A stretch of DNA of 64,000 nucleotides. Origin: Mesorhizobium caraganae. GTDB taxonomy: Bacteria > Pseudomonadota > Alphaproteobacteria > Rhizobiales > Rhizobiaceae. The position numbers and the translations under genes are program-made. Below, in pieces: positions 1-7,936 of the stretch. Where the stretch lies: NCBI RefSeq assembly GCF_016836705.1, contig NZ_JAFCGY010000006.1, positions 124,001 through 188,000 on the forward strand, read 5' to 3'. The stretch's first letter is position 1. Each line of letters starts with the position of its first letter. The notes under the pieces are model-generated. The model ran no database searches and was not told the DNA's origin. It saw only the letters and a program-made list of their open reading frames with translations.

Positions 1-1
1 C

Positions 2-208
2 GTCGCCACCGACCTGAAGAACCCGGACTTTGCCGCCCTTGCCCGCGCCTATGGCGGCCATGGCGAGACGGTCGAGAAGACGGCCGATTTCGCGCCCGCC
101 TTCGAACGCGCGCGCGCCAGCGGCAAACCGGCTATCGTCGAGATCAGGCTCGATCCCGAGGCGATCACGCCGACCCGGACGATGACGCAGATCCGCGACA
201 AGGCCTGA
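2..208 (+). CDS. ThDP-dependent enzyme, C-terminal fragment
   Basis: This is the last 68 codons of a gene that begins outside the window. The translation (VATDLKNPDFAALARAYGG near the left edge, then PAIVEIRLDPEAITP) resembles the C-terminal pyrophosphate-binding domain of acetolactate-synthase-like thiamine-diphosphate enzymes. In these, a DFAALARAYG segment followed by a KPAIVE strand is typical. The substrate cannot be read from this fragment. The stop codon is followed almost at once by a strong hairpin terminator. Confidence 0.7.
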   Translation, partial: VATDLKNPDFAALARAYGGHGETVEKTADFAPAFERARASGKPAIVEIRLDPEAITPTRTMTQIRDKA

Positions 209-210
209 CG

Positions 211-239
211 AAAAAAGGGGCGGTCGGCCGCCCCTTTTT
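211..239. terminator. Bidirectional intrinsic terminator
   Basis: A GC-rich stem (GGGGCGG paired with CCGCCCC) is flanked by an A run on the left and a T run on the right. It can therefore end transcripts from both sides. It lies between the convergent ThDP-enzyme gene (stop at 208) and the CHRD gene on the other strand (stop at 255). Confidence 0.85.
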
Positions 240-254
240 GTCGGTTTGATTGGG

Positions 255-695
255 TTATTTCACGGCTTCGATCTGCCCGCGAATCTCGCCATCCTTGTTG
301 GCGGCAGTATGGACGTTAACGTAATAGTTGCCGGCTGCCAGGTCGGCGGCCTGCGCATCGGTCAGTTCCGCCGAACCCTTGATCGGGCTCTTGAGCTTGC
401 CTTTGAACGGGATCACTGGAGCTGCGTTCGCACCCATCGCCGCCGGACCATGAATGTGCGCCGCCGTCGCCGGGCCGCTGAGGCCGGAATATTTGACGTT
501 CCAGCTGAGCTTCTTCTTGGTGGTGTCGAATGTGAGAGTGGCGGTTCCCTTGCCCTTGGTAGTGACGGGCGGGCTCTGCTGAGCGCCATCGAGCGTCGCC
601 TTGTACTTTACGATTTCGGCCATGGCCGGAGATGCGAACAGCAGGGCTGTCGAAACAGCGAGCGCCGAAAGCACCGGCAAGGATTGGATACGCAT
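255..695 (-). CDS. Secreted CHRD-domain protein
   Basis: 146-residue exported protein. The N-terminus MRIQSLPVLSALAVSTALLF ends in an ASPAMA-type cleavage site. The rest is a CHRD domain (named from chordin): a beta-rich region with KYKATLDGAQQSPPV near the start, an AAHIHGPA histidine motif mid-domain and a closing NYYVNVHT...GEIRGQI signature. The start chosen at 695 follows GGAGGTCTTC, a clear ribosome-binding site; a longer frame reaching 788 would place coding sequence before the signal peptide. Bacterial CHRD proteins are mostly uncharacterised; an extracytoplasmic location is clear, the function is not. Confidence 0.85.
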   Translation of the reverse strand: MRIQSLPVLSALAVSTALLFASPAMAEIVKYKATLDGAQQSPPVTTKGKGTATLTFDTTKKKLSWNVKYSGLSGPATAAHIHGPAAMGANAAPVIPFKGKLKSPIKGSAELTDAQAADLAAGNYYVNVHTAANKDGEIRGQIEAVK

Positions 696-860
696 GAAGA
701 CCTCCGTTGATTGCAGCATCCCTTGCGGCTCCCCGGCGCGCGGATGCATCACCCCAACGGATGAACGACACGATGTATCCCGGCACACGCAGATGTTACC
801 GGCGGCATGAACAAAGGGGCGGTCAATTGCCGCTTGTCTGGATTTCCGTCATGCCAACAC

Positions 861-2144
861 TCAGACGCTCGCCAGCGCCTGCGTCAGGTCGGCGATCAAA
901 TCGTCCGGGTGTTCGACGCCGATCGACAGCCTGACCGTGGTCTCCAGCACGCCGATGCGCTGGCGCACATCGAAGGGGATACCGGAATGGGTCATCGCCG
1001 CCGGGTGGCTGGCCAGCGATTCCGTGCCGCCGAGGCTCACCGCCAGCTTGAAGATCTGCAGCCCGTTGAGGAGAGCGAAGGCCGCCTTCTCTCCGCCTTT
1101 GATATCGAAAGAGAATGTCGAGCCGGCGCCGCTGCACTGCGCCTTGTAGGCGCGGCCCGCGGCCGTATCCTCGTCGAGGAACGGCAGATAATGCACCTTC
1201 TCGACCTTGGCATGGTCGCGCAGGAATTCAGCCACCAGGCGCGCATTGTCGTTGGCCCGCTCCATGCGGATCGATAGCGTCTCCAGCGAGCGGCCGAGCA
1301 TCCAGCAGGAATGCGGGTCGAGCTGCGTGCCGATGGCGCCGCGCAGCGCCTTGATCGGCTTGGTCACGGCTTTACTGCCCATAGCCGCACCCGCGATCAG
1401 GTCGGAATGGCCGCCGACATATTTGGTCAGCGAATAGACGGACACATCGGCGCCGTGTTCGATCGGCCGCTGGAACACCGGACCGAGCAGCGTGTTGTCG
1501 CAGACGATGATCGGCGTCGACCCTTGCTTGCCACCGATCTCGTCGGCGATCTTCCGGATCAGCGCGATATCGACCAGGCTGTTGGTCGGGTTCGACGGCG
1601 TTTCGATCAGGATGACGGAGACGCGGCCCTTGGCCACGGCAGCATCGGCGGCAGTGCGCACCGCCGTCTCGTCGACGCCATCGGCGAAACCGACAGCGCC
1701 GATGCCGAAGCCGGACAGCGTGCGCGTCAGCAGCGTCTCGGTGCCGCCGTAAAGCGGCTGCGAGTGCAGGATGACATCGCCCGGACGGGCATAGGCAAGC
1801 AGCGTCGTCGCGATCGCCGACATGCCCGACGAAAACAGGATGCAGGCATCCGTTCCCTCATAGACCGCCAGCCGGTCCTCGACGATCTCTGAGTTGGGAT
1901 GGTTGAAGCGCGAATAGACCAGTCCAGACGCCGTGCCGCTCGGCGGCTCCTTGCGGCCGGAGGTATAGTCGAAGAAGTCGCGCCCCTCTTCCGCCGATTT
2001 GAACACGAAGGTCGAGGTCAAAAACACCGGCGGCTTGACGGCGCCCTCCGACAGCTGCGGATCGAAGCCATAGCTCAGCATCAGCGTCTCGGGGTGGAGC
2101 TTGTGGTTGCCGATATGGGTTTTCGACGGGCGTGGCGCGGTCAT
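861..2144 (-). CDS. PLP-dependent trans-sulfuration enzyme (cystathionine gamma-synthase / methionine gamma-lyase family)
   Basis: 427-residue Cys/Met-metabolism PLP enzyme. Family hallmarks are [20 protein letters not shown] near the N-terminus, SSGMSAI in the cofactor phosphate site, the ETPSNP motif, and [11 protein letters not shown] with the Schiff-base lysine at about residue 241. The start at 2144 ([10 protein letters not shown]) has GGAAAAG upstream. Members of this family interconvert cystathionine, homocysteine and O-acylhomoserine, or degrade methionine with gamma-elimination; sequence alone does not separate these. The divergent Lrp/AsnC regulator recalls mdeR next to the methionine gamma-lyase gene mdeA in Pseudomonas putida. 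That makes a catabolic, amino-acid-induced role plausible, as an inference from context. Confidence 0.87.
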   Translation of the reverse strand: MTAPRPSKTHIGNHKLHPETLMLSYGFDPQLSEGAVKPPVFLTSTFVFKSAEEGRDFFDYTSGRKEPPSGTASGLVYSRFNHPNSEIVEDRLAVYEGTDACILFSSGMSAIATTLLAYARPGDVILHSQPLYGGTETLLTRTLSGFGIGAVGFADGVDETAVRTAADAAVAKGRVSVILIETPSNPTNSLVDIALIRKIADEIGGKQGSTPIIVCDNTLLGPVFQRPIEHGADVSVYSLTKYVGGHSDLIAGAAMGSKAVTKPIKALRGAIGTQLDPHSCWMLGRSLETLSIRMERANDNARLVAEFLRDHAKVEKVHYLPFLDEDTAAGRAYKAQCSGAGSTFSFDIKGGEKAAFALLNGLQIFKLAVSLGGTESLASHPAAMTHSGIPFDVRQRIGVLETTVRLSIGVEHPDDLIADLTQALASV

Positions 2145-2267
2145 GGCTTTTCCTGCGTTCTGGAGGAGTCTCGCGCGGCAATTTATGCGATCCCGATCCA
2201 CCAGTCCTTGCTATTTTCGGCCTCGCATGGCTGCAGCCCCGCAACAAACTGCCAGGAGCGAGCAAAA

Positions 2268-2726
2268 TTGCAGCAGAAGATAGCCGACGATTTCGACCTT
2301 AAAATCCTGCGCGAATTGCAGGCCGACGCCCGCATCACCAACAATGAGCTGGCCGAACGCATAGGCCTGTCGCCTTCGCCCTGCCTGCGGCGCGTGCGGC
2401 GGCTGGAGGAAGCCGGCATCATCCGGGGCTATACCACGCTTGTCGATCCCGCCGCCTTCGGCTGGAGCATGGTCGCCATCGCTACCGTCAGGCTCAGCCG
2501 CCAGAACGAGGACGAGATCGTCATGTTCGAGGAGGCGATCCGGGGCTGGGAAGAGGTGCTGGAATGCCACCTCGTCACCGGTTCGCGCGACTATGTGCTG
2601 AAGGTGGTGGCCGGCAGCCTCGACCAATACGAGCGCTTCATCAAGGAAAAGATCGCGCGGCTGAAATGCGTCGCCTCGATCGAGACCAGCTTCGTCATGA
2701 ACACCATAAAGGAACGGCGCCTCTGA
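2268..2726 (+). CDS. Lrp/AsnC-family transcriptional regulator
   Basis: 152-residue Lrp/AsnC regulator. The N-terminal winged helix (DFDLKILRELQADARITNNE, then LAERIGLSPSPCLRRVRRLE) is followed by an AsnC-type ligand-binding domain ending in the SIETSFVMNTIKERRL strand. The reading frame has no suitable ATG. A TTG at 2268 preceded by CCAGGAGCG fits both the ribosome-binding site and the normal family length. It is divergent from the PLP enzyme across about 120 bp, so it is probably the local, amino-acid-responsive regulator of that gene and of itself. Confidence 0.88.
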   Translation: MQQKIADDFDLKILRELQADARITNNELAERIGLSPSPCLRRVRRLEEAGIIRGYTTLVDPAAFGWSMVAIATVRLSRQNEDEIVMFEEAIRGWEEVLECHLVTGSRDYVLKVVAGSLDQYERFIKEKIARLKCVASIETSFVMNTIKERRL

Positions 2727-2728
2727 CA

Positions 2729-2777
2729 ATGCATGTCGCCCAAAAGTGTGCAGCGGTTTTGGGGCAACGACATGCAT
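2729..2777. repeat. Rhizobial-type intergenic palindrome
   Basis: Imperfect 49-bp palindrome directly after the Lrp stop codon. The outer arms ATGCATGTCG and CGACATGCAT match perfectly, and the inner arms CCCAAAA and TTTTGGGG pair with one extra base. I recognise this ATGCATGTCGCCCAAAA...pattern as a recurrent downstream element in rhizobial genomes. In RNA it would fold into a long stem and may protect 3' ends or assist termination. Confidence 0.65.
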
Positions 2778-2790
2778 CAAACAAAGAAAA

Positions 2791-2814
2791 AGAGCGGTTC
2801 TTTCGAACCGCTCT
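2791..2814. terminator. Intrinsic terminator between convergent genes
   Basis: A 10-bp perfect stem, AGAGCGGTTC paired with GAACCGCTCT, has a short TTTC loop. On the minus strand it is followed by CTCTTTTTCTTTG, so it is well placed to end the transporter transcript whose last gene stops at 2850. Confidence 0.85.
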
Positions 2815-2849
2815 TCGCCGCTCTCAAGATCGAAACGACCTAACCAGGC

Positions 2850-3821
2850 TTATTTGATCGCCTTGTCGGTGATCGCCGTGGTGTAAGCGCCGGTCGGCGC
2901 CTTGGTGATGATCTTCTGGTCGAGCAGCGCCTTGGCGGTGCGCTCGTAGGTCGCCGGATCGAGCTTGCCGTCGGCATTGTCGATCAGCTTGGCGATTTCG
3001 CTCATCATCCGCTTCTGGTGGTTCTCGTCCTGGCCGCCATTGTCCATGACGATGCCTGCGGCTTCGTCATTGTTGTCGACAGCGTATTTCCAGCCCTTCA
3101 TCGAAGCGCGCACGAAACGCACCATCTTGTCCTCGAAGGCCGGATCCTTAAGCTTGTCTTCCGAGGCATAGAGGCCGTCTTCGAGCAGGTCGTTGCCCAT
3201 CGCCGAGTAGTTGAACACGGTCAGCTGTTCCGGCTTGTAGCCGGCATCGATCAGCTGCCAGTACTCGTTGTAGGTCATGACCGAGATGCAATCCGCCTGC
3301 TTCTGGATCAGCGGCTGCACGTCAAAGCTCTGCTTGAGAACGGTGACACCGTCCGGGCCGCCTTCGGTCTTGAGGCCGAGCTTGTTCATCCAGGCGTAGA
3401 ACGGATACTCGTTGCCGAAGAACCAGACGCCCAGCGTGTGGCCCTTGAAATCGGCTTCGGTCTTGATCGGGCCGTCCTTCGGGCAGACCAGTTCCATGCC
3501 GGCCTTCTTGAACGGCTGGGCGATGTTGACCAGCGGCACGCCCTTTTCGCGCGCGGCCAATGCACCACCCATCCAGTCGACGATGACGTCGGCGCCGCCG
3601 CCGGCGATCACCTGCTCAGGCGCGATATCGGGACCGCCCGGCTTGATGTCGACGTCGAGGCCTTCGGCCTCATAGAAACCCTTGGCCTTGGCGACATAAT
3701 AGCCGGCGAACTGGGCCTGCGTGACCCATTTCAGCTGCAAGGTCACCTTGTCGGCGGCCATGGCCTGGAACGCGGCCAGCGACATCGCGCCGGCCAGCAA
3801 CGGAATGATCAGTCTTTTCAT
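2850..3821 (-). CDS. NMT1/THI5-like ABC transporter substrate-binding protein
   Basis: 323-residue periplasmic binding protein. The signal peptide MKRLIIPLLAGAMSLAAFQA ends at AMA. Then comes VTLQLKWVTQAQFAGYYVAK, the classic start of the NMT1/THI5-like (ThiY/SsuA-like) family, and GGGADVIVDWMGGALAAREK in the hinge region. The start at 3821 follows AGAGGGTAAAAAC. Family members bind pyrimidine precursors of thiamine, sulfonates or related heterocycles. It closes an operon with two permeases and an ATPase, beside dihydropyrimidinase and RutR genes, so a pyrimidine ligand is the leading inference. A thiamine-precursor ligand remains possible. Confidence 0.85.
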   Translation of the reverse strand: MKRLIIPLLAGAMSLAAFQAMAADKVTLQLKWVTQAQFAGYYVAKAKGFYEAEGLDVDIKPGGPDIAPEQVIAGGGADVIVDWMGGALAAREKGVPLVNIAQPFKKAGMELVCPKDGPIKTEADFKGHTLGVWFFGNEYPFYAWMNKLGLKTEGGPDGVTVLKQSFDVQPLIQKQADCISVMTYNEYWQLIDAGYKPEQLTVFNYSAMGNDLLEDGLYASEDKLKDPAFEDKMVRFVRASMKGWKYAVDNNDEAAGIVMDNGGQDENHQKRMMSEIAKLIDNADGKLDPATYERTAKALLDQKIITKAPTGAYTTAITDKAIK

Positions 3822-3860
3822 GTTTTTACCCTCTGAAGTTAACACCCAAAACCCACCGCC

Positions 3861-5015
3861 CTATCCACCACGGACAGAGGGATGCCAAAACGTGACGGCT
3901 CTCTCGATAAGAGCGACCACGCCATAAAAGACCGAACCCGCAAGGGCTGCAACTGCGATTTCGGCCCAGACCATGTCGATGTTCATCCGCCCGACCTCGG
4001 TCGAGATGCGAAAGCCCATGCCGACGACCGGAGTGCCGAAGAACTCGGCTACGATGGCGCCGATCAGCGCCAGCGTCGAGTTGATCTTCAGCGCGTTGAA
4101 AATGAAGGGCGCCGCGGCTGGCAACCGGAGTTTCAGCAGCGTCGGCCAGTAGCTCGAGGCATAGGTGCGCATCAGGTCGCGCTCCATATGGCCGGAGGCC
4201 GCAAGCCCGGCGACCGTGTTCACCAGCATCGGGAAGAAGGTCATGATGATGACGACAGCTGCCTTGGACGGCCAGTCGAAGCCGAACCACATCACCATGA
4301 TCGGTGCTACGCCGATGATCGGCAGCGCCGAGACCATGTTGCCGATCGGCAGCAGGCCACGGCGCAGGAACGGCACGCGGTCGGCCGCGATGGCCACCAG
4401 GAAGCCGGCGCTGCTGCCGACGACATAACCGAAGATCACCGCCTTGAAGATGGTCTGCCGCACGTCGGCGCCAAGCACCGGCAGGGACCTCGCGATGCGC
4501 GCGCCGATGGCGCTTGGCGGTGGCAAAAGGATGAAGGGAATGCCGGCGCCGCGCGTCACCGCTTCCCAGATGATCAGAATCCAGGCACCGAAGATCGCCG
4601 GGATGATCAGCCGCAACGCCATCCGCTCTCCTTTTGCCGTCGGTCGAAGCCCTGACAGCACCGCGACGCAGCGCCAGGCCAGCAGCCAGGCAGCGGCGAG
4701 CAACAGGAAATACGGCGCCAATGCCGTGCCTTCGAAACCGGTGATGCCCGAGATCAGCATCCAGGCGACGAGGTGGGCGCCGATGAACAGCACCACAGCC
4801 TCAGCCAGAGACGAAATCCTGAGCATTGAGATCAGCCCCGCCAGCACGGCCAGGCCGATCATCGGGGTCTTTAGCCCGAAATAGGAGTAGTCGAAGCTGG
4901 CAGCCGGGTCCGCGAGTGCAGCCGCTTCCGGCTTAGACATCGCGCCGAGCGCCAGAGCGACAAGGCAGAGGAGAATGGCCAGCACCGCTTGCCAGGATGG
5001 CTTCAGCCAGTTCAT
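3861..5015 (-). CDS. ABC transporter permease with extra N-terminal membrane segments
   Basis: 384-residue inner-membrane permease. The C-terminal 250 residues are a normal SsuC/TauC-type domain with the EAA loop around LMRTYASSYWPTLLKLRLPA. Before it lie about 130 residues with roughly four additional hydrophobic segments (starting MNWLKPSWQAVLAILLCLVA, then MIGLAVLAGLISML, AVVLFIGAHLVAW and YFLLLAAAWLLAW). These are not part of the core fold. The start at 5015 overlaps the TGA of the preceding permease as ATGA, indicating translational coupling. It would form the heterodimeric channel with that permease. Confidence 0.85.
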   Translation of the reverse strand: MNWLKPSWQAVLAILLCLVALALGAMSKPEAAALADPAASFDYSYFGLKTPMIGLAVLAGLISMLRISSLAEAVVLFIGAHLVAWMLISGITGFEGTALAPYFLLLAAAWLLAWRCVAVLSGLRPTAKGERMALRLIIPAIFGAWILIIWEAVTRGAGIPFILLPPPSAIGARIARSLPVLGADVRQTIFKAVIFGYVVGSSAGFLVAIAADRVPFLRRGLLPIGNMVSALPIIGVAPIMVMWFGFDWPSKAAVVIIMTFFPMLVNTVAGLAASGHMERDLMRTYASSYWPTLLKLRLPAAAPFIFNALKINSTLALIGAIVAEFFGTPVVGMGFRISTEVGRMNIDMVWAEIAVAALAGSVFYGVVALIERAVTFWHPSVRGG

Positions 5016-5890
5016 GCCGGCCTCCCGCCCATGGCGCGGTCGACGAGGCGCCCGGCGATGCCGACCACCATGACCAGAAGTGCTGCCACCACCGAGCCTG
5101 CGACCAGTGCCGACCAGATGTCGACGGACTGGCTGTAATAGGCGCCGGCGAGCAGTTTCGCGCCGATACCGGCGACCGCACCGGTCGGCAGTTCGCCGAC
5201 GATGGCGCCGACCAGGCTCGCCGCCACCGCCACCTTCATCGAGGTGAACAGGAACGGCACCGATGCCGGCACGCGCAGCTTCCAGAAGGTCTGCGAGGCG
5301 CTGGCATTGTAGGTATGCATCAGGTCGAGATGCATGAGTTCGGGCGAGCGAAGGCCCTTCACCATGCCCACCGTCACCGGGAAGAATGACAGATAGGTCG
5401 AGATCATCGCCTTCGGGATCAGGCCGGTCACGCCAATCGCCGCCAGAACGACGATGATCATCGGCGCCACCGCCAGGATGGGAATCGTCTGCGAGGCGAT
5501 GATCCACGGCATCAGGCTGCGGTCGAGCGTCGCCACATGCACGATGCCGACGGCGATGATGATGCCGAGCGCGGTGCCGAAGGCAAAGCCGAGCAGCGTC
5601 GACGACAGCGTCACCCAGGCATTGTAGACGAGGCTGCGGGTCGAGGTGATCGGCCGCAGAAAGGTGTTCTCGAAGAAATTCACCGCCACCTGATGCGGCG
5701 CCGGTAGCGTCGGCTTGGGCTGCGACAGCGTCTTGCCGATGAATTCGACGGTGCCGGAGGTCTCGTTGGCACGCCGGTCGAGGTCGCGCTGGAACGGCGC
5801 GTTGAGGACGACGGCGAAGATGTACCAGAGGACGACCACACCCAGGAGGATCGAGGTGACGGGGATGAGTTTGTCGCGGAAGCTATCCAT
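5012..5890 (-). CDS. ABC transporter permease
   Basis: 292-residue permease with about six transmembrane helices. The EAA motif lies around LMHTYNASASQTFWKLRVPA. It belongs to the same BPD_transp_1 family as the next gene, with which it overlaps by 4 bp. The start is uncertain: ATG at 5890 (MDSFRDKLIPV) gives a family-like N-terminus but lacks a good ribosome-binding site. GTG at 5953 has AGGATGACGAA upstream, but that site is supplied by the end of a repeat element and would add about 21 non-membrane residues. I prefer 5890. Confidence 0.83.
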   Translation of the reverse strand: MDSFRDKLIPVTSILLGVVVLWYIFAVVLNAPFQRDLDRRANETSGTVEFIGKTLSQPKPTLPAPHQVAVNFFENTFLRPITSTRSLVYNAWVTLSSTLLGFAFGTALGIIIAVGIVHVATLDRSLMPWIIASQTIPILAVAPMIIVVLAAIGVTGLIPKAMISTYLSFFPVTVGMVKGLRSPELMHLDLMHTYNASASQTFWKLRVPASVPFLFTSMKVAVAASLVGAIVGELPTGAVAGIGAKLLAGAYYSQSVDIWSALVAGSVVAALLVMVVGIAGRLVDRAMGGRPA

Positions 5891-5954
5891 GGAATAGCGC
5901 TCGCATAACGGAAGCCGCGCACCGAGCCGAGGTGAAGTGATCGCGACGCTCACA

Positions 5955-6177
5955 CTTCGTCATCCTAGGGCGAAGCAAGCGCGAAGCGGCTTGCGTAGAC
6001 CCTAGGATCCATTCCGTGACGTTGGCCAAGGGATATAAGCGGTCGAGAATGTTCGCCTTCGAAGGCGCGGCGGAGGGTGCACCGTTCTGTACCGCCGCGG
6101 AGCATAGAAGTAACGGCATGGATCCTAGGGTCTGCGCCGCGTCGCTTCGCTCCTTGCTTCGCCCTAGGATGACGAAG
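5955..6177. repeat. Inverted pair of ~65-bp dispersed repeats (MITE/BIME-like element)
   Basis: Two arms, 5955-6020 and 6112-6177, are reverse complements over about 65 bp with few differences. Both contain TTCGTCATCCTAGGGCGAAG and a second palindromic core, AGACCCTAGGATCCAT. About 90 bp separates them, and no open frame with coding character lies inside. The whole 317-bp gap between the ATPase and permease genes (5891-6207) is essentially this element. I recall this CCTAGG-containing motif as common in Mesorhizobium intergenic DNA. The long hairpin sits inside a transporter operon and may affect expression of the downstream permeases. Confidence 0.8.
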
Positions 6178-6207
6178 GCATGGTTGGTCGCTCGCTCATG
6201 ACGGCCC

Positions 6208-6999
6208 TCAATCATCATAGCTGTGCCCTGCCCTCAAGCCGTCGCGCACCCGGGCCGCAATCGCCAGAAACTCCGGCGTCTCGCGGATATCCAGCGGCCG
6301 CTCCTTCGGCAGCGTCGATTCGATGATGTCGGTGACACGGCCGGGGCGCGGCGACATGACGACAATGCGCGTTGACAGATACACCGCCTCGGGAATGGAA
6401 TGGGTGACGAAGCAGATCGTCTTGTTGGTCCGCGCCCACAGTTCCAAAAGCTGTTCGTTGAGGTGGTCGCGCACGATCTCGTCCAGCGCGCCGAACGGCT
6501 CGTCCATCAGCAGCAGATCGGCGTCGAAGGCGAGCGCGCGGGCGATGGAAGCGCGCTGCTGCATGCCGCCGGAAAGCTGCCAAGGGTATTTCTTCTCGAA
6601 TCCGGAGAGATTGACGAGTTCCATTGTGCGCTTGATGCGCTCCGCCTGCTCGGCCCTGGAGAGGCCGATGATCTCCAGCGGCAGCGCCACATTGCGCTCG
6701 ATCGTGCGCCACGGGAAAAGCGCGGCCGCCTGGAAGACATAGCCATAGGCGCGCTTTTCGCGCGCCTGCTCCGGCGTCATGCCGTTGACCGAGATGGTGC
6801 CCGAGGTCGGCTTCTCCAGATCGGCGATGACACGCAGCAAGGTGGTCTTGCCGCAGCCGGACGGGCCGATGAAGGAAACGAACTCGCCCTTGCCGATGGT
6901 GAGGTCGACATTGGACAGCGCCTGCACCGGACCGTCATTGGTCTGAAAGGTGAGGCCAAGTTTGCTTGCCGAAACGACGGCTGGCGAAGTTCCCGTCAT
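6208..6999 (-). CDS. ABC transporter ATP-binding protein (nitrate/sulfonate/taurine type)
   Basis: 263-residue ATPase. Walker A is GPSGCGKTTLL, the signature is LSGGMQQRASIARALAFD, Walker B is LLLMDEPFGALDE, and the H-loop is FVTHSIPEAV. The FQTNDGPVQALSNVDLTIGK opening and the GALDE form are typical of SsuB/TauB-type ATPases that pair with NMT1-family binding proteins. The start at 6999 (MTGTSPAVVSASKL) has AGGCAGG upstream. It is the first gene of the transporter operon, with the repeat element between it and the permease genes. The cupin gene is divergent. Confidence 0.88.
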   Translation of the reverse strand: MTGTSPAVVSASKLGLTFQTNDGPVQALSNVDLTIGKGEFVSFIGPSGCGKTTLLRVIADLEKPTSGTISVNGMTPEQAREKRAYGYVFQAAALFPWRTIERNVALPLEIIGLSRAEQAERIKRTMELVNLSGFEKKYPWQLSGGMQQRASIARALAFDADLLLMDEPFGALDEIVRDHLNEQLLELWARTNKTICFVTHSIPEAVYLSTRIVVMSPRPGRVTDIIESTLPKERPLDIRETPEFLAIAARVRDGLRAGHSYDD

Positions 7000-7114
7000 T
7001 GGCCGCAGCCTGCCTTTCGCAGCCGCTGCCGCGCAGGACGAAATGCCGTTGCATTTGCGTTGATGTTGTTTTCCACTCGTCCAATCCCCATCATCGACGC
7101 CCGGAGCCTTGCCG

Positions 7115-7519
7115 ATGTCGCCCAAACCCACCTGTCACCTTATCCGTCCTGAAAGCACTTATGAAGGCAAGCAGGGATTGACCTATTTTGCCGGCATCGC
7201 GGCGGAGTCCGTCGGTTCCTCCGGCATCTGCATGCACGTGCTCACCATGCCGCCCGGCGCCCGCGCCAAGGCGCACCTGCATGAAAGCCATGAAACGGCG
7301 ATCTACGTGCTCTCCGGCGAGGTTCACACCTGGTATGGCGACCGGCTGGAGCACCACATCATCGTCAAGGCCGGCGACCTCTTCTACATCCCGGCCGGTG
7401 TGCCACATCTGCCGGCCAATCTGAGCAATGCCCCCTCTTCGGCGGTCATCGCCCGCACCGATCCCAACGAACAGGAAAGCGTCGTCCTGCTGCCGGAACT
7501 GGATGCGTTGGTCGCCTGA
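7115..7519 (+). CDS. Small cupin-domain protein
   Basis: 134-residue single-domain cupin. Metal-site motifs are seen as KAHLHESHETAIYVLSGEVH (the G-x5-H-x-H-x3-4-E-type motif 1) and GDLFYIPAGVPHLPANLS (motif 2). The start at 7115 follows CCGGAGCCTTGCCG; a TTG at 7109 in the same frame is an alternative. It is the only plus-strand gene between the transporter and the pyrimidine genes and is divergent from the ATPase. Such cupins are often sensors or small isomerases; no substrate can be assigned. Confidence 0.8.
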   Translation: MSPKPTCHLIRPESTYEGKQGLTYFAGIAAESVGSSGICMHVLTMPPGARAKAHLHESHETAIYVLSGEVHTWYGDRLEHHIIVKAGDLFYIPAGVPHLPANLSNAPSSAVIARTDPNEQESVVLLPELDALVA

Positions 7520-7536
7520 CACTGACGGGATCGCCG

Positions 7537-7920
7537 TCATTTGCACCGCGCAACTTCCCCCATGACGTTGCCGTCTTCGTCGACAATCGTCAGCTTTTTG
7601 GCGTTCTTGGCGCTATGCTTGATGGTGAACTTGGTAGGCTCCTGTCCCTCTTCGCCTTCCGCCTCACAGGTTGCCGTCACCACCAGCGAACCGTCGGCCT
7701 GCGCCTGTTTCTCGGTGAATGTGCAGGCGCTGGCGGCGGTGACCAATGCCTCGTCGGTCAAAAGCAGCATCTGATCGGCGGCGACTTCCTGGCCGTTGCG
7801 GTTGATGCAGCCATATTTGTCGCCATAGGGTTTCGACAGATCGATGCCTGCCGCGAAAGCCTGGCCCGCAGCCAGAACGGCAAGCACCGCTAAAGAGAGA
7901 CCAAAACCACGCACGCTCAT
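7537..7920 (-). CDS. Secreted four-cysteine protein, copy 1
   Basis: 127-residue exported protein of unknown function. The signal peptide MSVRGFGLSLAVLAVLAAGQ ends AFA, and the start at 7920 follows GGGGGA. The mature part has four cysteines: the second is 28 residues after the first, the third 19 after the second, and the fourth is the penultimate residue. The third is followed by EAEGE. The neighbouring gene encodes a protein with the same first two spacings, so the two are paralogues. Paired cysteines suggest two disulfides in the periplasm. It is last in the minus-strand run that starts with the aminotransferase, 16 bp after its paralogue. Confidence 0.75.
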   Translation of the reverse strand: MSVRGFGLSLAVLAVLAAGQAFAAGIDLSKPYGDKYGCINRNGQEVAADQMLLLTDEALVTAASACTFTEKQAQADGSLVVTATCEAEGEEGQEPTKFTIKHSAKNAKKLTIVDEDGNVMGEVARCK

Positions 7921-7936
7921 TCCCCCAAATCCAACG

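Noticed and set aside
2145..2267. A SAM-type riboswitch before the trans-sulfuration gene
   Set aside because: The gap is about 120 bp shared with the divergent regulator, and I could not draw a convincing SAM-II pseudoknot in it.
5016..5507. Extension of the second permease upstream to 5507, giving a 548-residue protein
   Set aside because: The added part overlaps the first permease in another frame and reads as non-membrane, Arg/Gly/His-rich sequence. ATG at 5015 with the ATGA overlap is the natural start.
7000..7114. A RutR site in front of the transporter ATPase
   Set aside because: The region between the ATPase and the cupin gene has no match near the TTGACC...TGGTCAA pattern, so direct RutR control of the importer is not supported by sequence.
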